In this document: piece after piece, positions 60,220 through 64,000 of the stretch
Numbering within the stretch: position 1 is the stretch's first letter
Layout of the letters: each line of letters starts with the position of its first letter
NCBI RefSeq assembly: GCF_041929845.1
Contig: NZ_JBHEEH010000001.1
Span: 124,001 to 188,000 of the forward strand
Source: Paenochrobactrum pullorum
Lineage (GTDB): Bacteria > Pseudomonadota > Alphaproteobacteria > Rhizobiales > Rhizobiaceae
Length of the DNA stretch: 64,000 nucleotides
Reading direction: 5' to 3'
The notes under the pieces: generated by a model
Told to the model about the DNA's origin: nothing
Databases searched by the model: none
Seen by the model: the letters and a program-made list of their open reading frames with translations, nothing else
Made by a program: the position numbers and the translations under genes

Positions 60220-63200
60220 ATGTCTAACGATATTTTCTTTCGCTTTGATCCGGCGCTGAAAACGCAATCACCGCTGCGCCAAGCTATTACTGATGCAACG
60301 CGACGTCCTGAGGCTGAATGCGTGAGCATTTTGCTTGAAAAAGCCACTTTGCCGGAAGCTGAGCGCACAGCCATCCGCGAGACCGCCACCAAGCTTATCA
60401 CCGCTTTGCGTGCCAAGCATAAAGGCACTGGTGTTGAAGGTCTGGTTCATGAATATTCGCTTTCCAGTCAGGAAGGTGTGGCGCTGATGTGTCTGGCAGA
60501 AGCATTGCTGCGTATTCCCGATACGGCAACGCGCGATGCGCTTATTCGTGACAAGATCGCCACCGGTGATTGGAAATCCCATATCGGTGGCGGACGTTCT
60601 TTGTTTGTGAATGCTGCGACTTGGGGTTTGGTGGTCACCGGTAAACTCACGGGCACCGTCAATGACCGTGGTTTGTCGGCCGCACTCACCCGTGTGATTG
60701 CGCGTTGCGGCGAACCTGTCGTGCGCCGCGGCGTTGATATGGCCATGCGGATGATGGGCGAACAATTCGTCACCGGTCAAACCATTGATGAAGCGGTCAA
60801 ACGCGCCCGCGTGCTGGAGCAAAAAGGCTTTGGCTATTCTTATGATATGCTGGGCGAGGCTGCGACCACCGCCCAAGATGCCGAGCGCTATTATAAAGAC
60901 TATGAAAATGCCATTCATGCGATTGGTAAAGCCTCTGCCGGACGCGGCATTTATGCAGGCCCCGGCATTTCCATCAAGCTGTCGGCTTTGCATCCGCGCT
61001 ATTCGCGCGCGCAAACAACACGCGTGATGGACGAATTGCTGCCGAAGGTGAAAGCGCTGGCGGCAATTGCAAAATCCTACAATATCGGCCTCAATATTGA
61101 TGCCGAAGAAGCAGATCGTTTGGAAATCTCGCTTGATTTGCTCGAAAGCCTTTGCCTTGATGAAGAGCTGAAAGGCTGGGAAGGGATCGGCTTTGTCGTG
61201 CAGGCCTATGGCAAGCGCTGCCCTTATGTGTTGGATTTCATCATTGATCTGGCTCGCCGCTCCAATCACCGTATCATGGTGCGTCTGGTTAAGGGTGCTT
61301 ATTGGGATGCCGAAATCAAACGTGCACAAGTGGACGGCTTGGAAGATTTTCCAGTCTTCACCCGTAAAATCCACACCGACGTCTCTTATATTGCCTGTGC
61401 ACAAAAACTGCTCAATGCACGCGATGTGATCTTCCCGCAATTTGCCACTCATAATGCGCAGACTTTGGCCACTATCTATCATTTAGCGGGGCAGGATTTT
61501 AAAATCGGCGATTATGAGTTCCAATGCCTGCATGGCATGGGCGAGCCGCTTTATGATGAAGTGGTTGGCGCACAGAATTTGAACCGCCCTGCCCGCATTT
61601 ATGCGCCTGTCGGTACGCATGAAACATTGCTTGCCTACTTGGTGCGTCGTTTGCTGGAAAATGGCGCCAACTCCTCATTCGTCAACCGCATTGCCGATAA
61701 AGCTGTTTCGATTGATGAACTGACCGAAGATCCGGCAACGATTGTGCGCTCGATGCGCGAAATTGGTGCTCTGCACGATCAGATTGCATTGCCGAAAGAT
61801 ATTTTGGCGCCACGTAAAAACTCTGCCGGTCTTGATCTTTCCAATGAGAACACACTTGTTGCACTGCATGCAGACCTGTTGAAGTCGGCAGCCAAAGATT
61901 GGCAGGCCAAGCCGGTCTTAGGCTCATTGAGCGTTCAGGGCACACCGCGTGATGTACTTAATCCGGGCGATCACAGCGACAAAATCGGTACTGTTTTTGA
62001 AGTCAGTGAAAAAGATGCAGCCAAAGCTGTGCAATTGGCGGCAAAATCTGTAAAAGACTGGTCTGCAACACCTGCCGCGGAACGTGCTGCTTGTCTGGAG
62101 CGTGCAGCCGATAAAATGCAGGAAGAAATGCCGATACTTCTTGGCCTGATTGTGCGTGAAGCTGGTAAATCATTGCCGAATGCGATTGCGGAAGTGCGCG
62201 AAGCAATTGATTTCTTGCGTTACTATGCCGATCAGGCACGCCGCACCATTGGTGCAGCGCATCAATCTTTGGGTGCCGTTGTTTGCATCAGCCCGTGGAA
62301 CTTCCCGCTGGCGATTTTCACCGGACAGGTTGTTGCAGCCCTTGTTGCAGGTAATGCCGTACTGGCAAAGCCTGCCGAAGAAACGCCACTGATCGCAGCC
62401 GAAGCTATTCGCCTGCTGCATGAGGCAGGTGTACCGGCGGATGTCTTGCACTTTGTGCCGGGTGATGGCCGCATTGGTGCAAGCCTTGTGGGGGCTGAAG
62501 ATGTGTCTGGCGTGATGTTTACCGGTTCAACGGAAGTTGCCCGCCTCATTCAGGCGCAACTGGCAACACGCTTGCTGCCAAACGGCCGCCCTATTCCGCT
62601 GATTGCAGAAACCGGCGGCCAGAACGCGATGATCGTGGATTCTTCTGCACTCGCTGAACAGGTGGTGGCCGATGTGATTGCTTCGGCTTTTGATAGCGCC
62701 GGTCAGCGTTGTTCGGCTTTGCGCGTTCTTTGCTTGCAGGAAGATGTGGCAGATCGCATCCTCATTATGCTGAAAGGCGCATTGCAGGAATTGCAGATCG
62801 GTCGCACAGATCGTCTTGCAACTGACATCGGCCCCGTTATTACCGATGAGGCCAAGACGATCATCAACGCCCATATTGAAGCGATGCGCGGCCAAGGTCG
62901 TTTTGTCGAACAACTGCCGCTGCCGGAAGAAACTGCCAAAGGCACATATGTTGCACCAACCATAATTGAATTGCGTGAGTTGAGTGAGCTGAAGCGCGAA
63001 GTCTTCGGGCCTGTGCTGCATGTCATCCGCTATAAGCGCGATGATCTCGACCGGTTGATCGATGATATAAATGCCACCGGTTATGGGCTGACATTTGGTT
63101 TGCATACGCGTCTGGATGAAACCATCGCACATGTGACTGAGCGTATTCGGGTCGGCAATATCTATATCAACCGCAACGTGATTGGTGCGGTTGTGGGCGT

Positions 63201-63882
63201 GCAGCCTTTTGGCGGGCGCGGATTGTCCGGCACAGGGCCAAAAGCAGGCGGGCCACTTTATCTCGGTCGTTTGCTGCAAAAAGCACCGGTTCCGCCGCAA
63301 TATGCGTCAGTTTATCGTGATGCAGGTGCAACCGAGTTCGCGCGTTGGCTTGGCTCCAAGGGTATGAACAGCCTTGCGGTTGCTGCCCGCGAAACCGTAG
63401 GTGCCGCAGCATTGGGGCTTCAAATTGAATTGCCGGGCCCCGTGGGTGAGCGCAATCTTTATGCACTTCATCCGCGTGGCACTATTTTATTGTTGCCGCA
63501 AACAGAAACTGGTCTTTATCGTCAGCTGACGGCAGTGCTTGCAACAGGCAATGATGCGGTGTTTGATGGTGCTTCACCATTGCGTGGCACTTTAAAAGAT
63601 CTGCCAGCCTCATTGAATGCACGCATTCGCTGGGTGTCCGACTGGAAACAAAGCGGGTCTTATGCAGGTGCGCTGGTGGAAGGTGATGCTGAACAAGTAA
63701 GAGCCGCCAATCAGGCTATTGCCACCCTCTGCGGCCCGCTGGTGTTGACACAAGCTGCAAGCAGTGAAGAACTGGCCGTGCATGCCGATAGCTATTGCCT
63801 CAATTGGCTGATGGAGGAAGTATCCACATCCATCAACACCACTGCGGCAGGCGGGAATGCGAGCTTAATGGCGATCGGCTAA
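60220..63882 (+). CDS. putA: Bifunctional proline dehydrogenase / P5C dehydrogenase PutA
   Basis: A 1220-residue enzyme that oxidises proline to glutamate in two steps. The N-terminal PRODH barrel (about residues 150-470) has GPGISIKLSALHPRY and IMVRLVKGAYWDAEIKRAQ, and EFQCLHGMGE. The ALDH half (about 560-1000) has the Glu in IAETGGQNAMIVD and the Cys in SAGQRCSALRVL, plus the NAD loop FTGSTEVARLI. The N-terminus lacks a ribbon-helix-helix repressor domain; control is by divergent putR. The remaining 118 bases contain no complete gene. Confidence 0.97.
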   Translation: MSNDIFFRFDPALKTQSPLRQAITDATRRPEAECVSILLEKATLPEAERTAIRETATKLITALRAKHKGTGVEGLVHEYSLSSQEGVALMCLAEALLRIPDTATRDALIRDKIATGDWKSHIGGGRSLFVNAATWGLVVTGKLTGTVNDRGLSAALTRVIARCGEPVVRRGVDMAMRMMGEQFVTGQTIDEAVKRARVLEQKGFGYSYDMLGEAATTAQDAERYYKDYENAIHAIGKASAGRGIYAGPGISIKLSALHPRYSRAQTTRVMDELLPKVKALAAIAKSYNIGLNIDAEEADRLEISLDLLESLCLDEELKGWEGIGFVVQAYGKRCPYVLDFIIDLARRSNHRIMVRLVKGAYWDAEIKRAQVDGLEDFPVFTRKIHTDVSYIACAQKLLNARDVIFPQFATHNAQTLATIYHLAGQDFKIGDYEFQCLHGMGEPLYDEVVGAQNLNRPARIYAPVGTHETLLAYLVRRLLENGANSSFVNRIADKAVSIDELTEDPATIVRSMREIGALHDQIALPKDILAPRKNSAGLDLSNENTLVALHADLLKSAAKDWQAKPVLGSLSVQGTPRDVLNPGDHSDKIGTVFEVSEKDAAKAVQLAAKSVKDWSATPAAERAACLERAADKMQEEMPILLGLIVREAGKSLPNAIAEVREAIDFLRYYADQARRTIGAAHQSLGAVVCISPWNFPLAIFTGQVVAALVAGNAVLAKPAEETPLIAAEAIRLLHEAGVPADVLHFVPGDGRIGASLVGAEDVSGVMFTGSTEVARLIQAQLATRLLPNGRPIPLIAETGGQNAMIVDSSALAEQVVADVIASAFDSAGQRCSALRVLCLQEDVADRILIMLKGALQELQIGRTDRLATDIGPVITDEAKTIINAHIEAMRGQGRFVEQLPLPEETAKGTYVAPTIIELRELSELKREVFGPVLHVIRYKRDDLDRLIDDINATGYGLTFGLHTRLDETIAHVTERIRVGNIYINRNVIGAVVGVQPFGGRGLSGTGPKAGGPLYLGRLLQKAPVPPQYASVYRDAGATEFARWLGSKGMNSLAVAARETVGAAALGLQIELPGPVGERNLYALHPRGTILLLPQTETGLYRQLTAVLATGNDAVFDGASPLRGTLKDLPASLNARIRWVSDWKQSGSYAGALVEGDAEQVRAANQAIATLCGPLVLTQAASSEELAVHADSYCLNWLMEEVSTSINTTAAGGNASLMAIG

Positions 63883-64000
63883 TGAGATTTTAACCGTTTA
63901 TCCCTGCAAGGCATGATTTGGTGTTTTGCGGGGATAAAGCCTGAAACCTCTGAGGAGATCGGTGTTGATGGCTCGGTTGTGAAAAACGTTCTTACACAAC

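Noticed and set aside
60268..61482. 404-residue open frame opposite putA
   Set aside because: Antisense shadow of a strongly conserved gene; the translation has no family features.

Overview
The window is a compact stretch of chromosome from an alphaproteobacterium of the order Rhizobiales (Hyphomicrobiales). The evidence is gene content and order: cobS-cobT beside a J-domain protein and bolA, chvI-chvG-hprK-PTS, hslUV-hisB-hisH-hisA-hisF-hisE-coaA, hemE-[ori]-maf-aroE-coaE-dnaQ-secB, perfect alphaproteobacterial parS sites, and Rhizobiales families such as DUF1402, DUF3108 and DUF2628. By eye the base composition is close to 50% GC, higher than most Bartonella and lower than Brucella, so a Brucellaceae or Bartonellaceae relative is likely. 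The genus cannot be fixed from the sequence alone. No prophage, IS element, CRISPR array or other mobile element was seen; this is core genome.

Layout. 1-9 kb: end of a MerR-type regulator, an EamA exporter, a DUF3108 protein, rpmB, a queuosine-precursor transporter with a probable preQ1-I riboswitch over its start codon, an SDR enzyme, cobaltochelatase CobT/CobS, a J-domain protein and BolA. 9-20 kb: CorC-like membrane protein, aroB-aroK, xerD, accA, an L,D-transpeptidase lipoprotein with a TusA-like protein, a COG0523 metallochaperone GTPase, a D,D-carboxypeptidase, an M20 amidohydrolase and tRNA-Arg(CCT). 20-23 kb: a TrpXYZ-type ABC importer. 23-35.6 kb: holA, then a leftward block parB-parA-rsmG-mnmG-mnmE, rho, hemJ and hemE, interrupted only by a rightward DUF255 gene. 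35.6-36.0 kb: the probable chromosome origin. 36-45 kb: kinase/phosphorylase regulator, maf, aroE, coaE, dnaQ, then secB, fxsA, timA, an Smr protein, an XRE regulator, a DUF1402 protein and hslUV. 46-51 kb: histidine genes and coaA. 51-64 kb: ribokinase, LysM protein, arfB, pckA, chvI-chvG-hprK-PTS IIA-HPr, putR and putA.

How parts work together. The origin region has two consensus DnaA boxes plus several one-mismatch boxes between hemE and the regulatory kinase gene. About 7-9 kb to its left are parA, parB, two perfect parS palindromes (one inside rsmG) and a one-mismatch third. Genes flanking the origin mostly point away from it. ChvG/ChvI, truncated HprK, a mannose-type IIA and HPr with its regulatory serine form a regulatory PTS module beside gluconeogenic pckA; no sugar permease is present. 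The left end supports aerobic B12 synthesis (CobST), and the his block covers part of histidine synthesis.

The most useful non-coding observations are the riboswitch at 2656-2684, the origin at 35575-36010, the parS set, a paired palindromic repeat at 41077-41173, a five-copy heptanucleotide repeat beside parS, and inverted repeats in several divergent promoters. I did not find a convincing novel multi-gene system.
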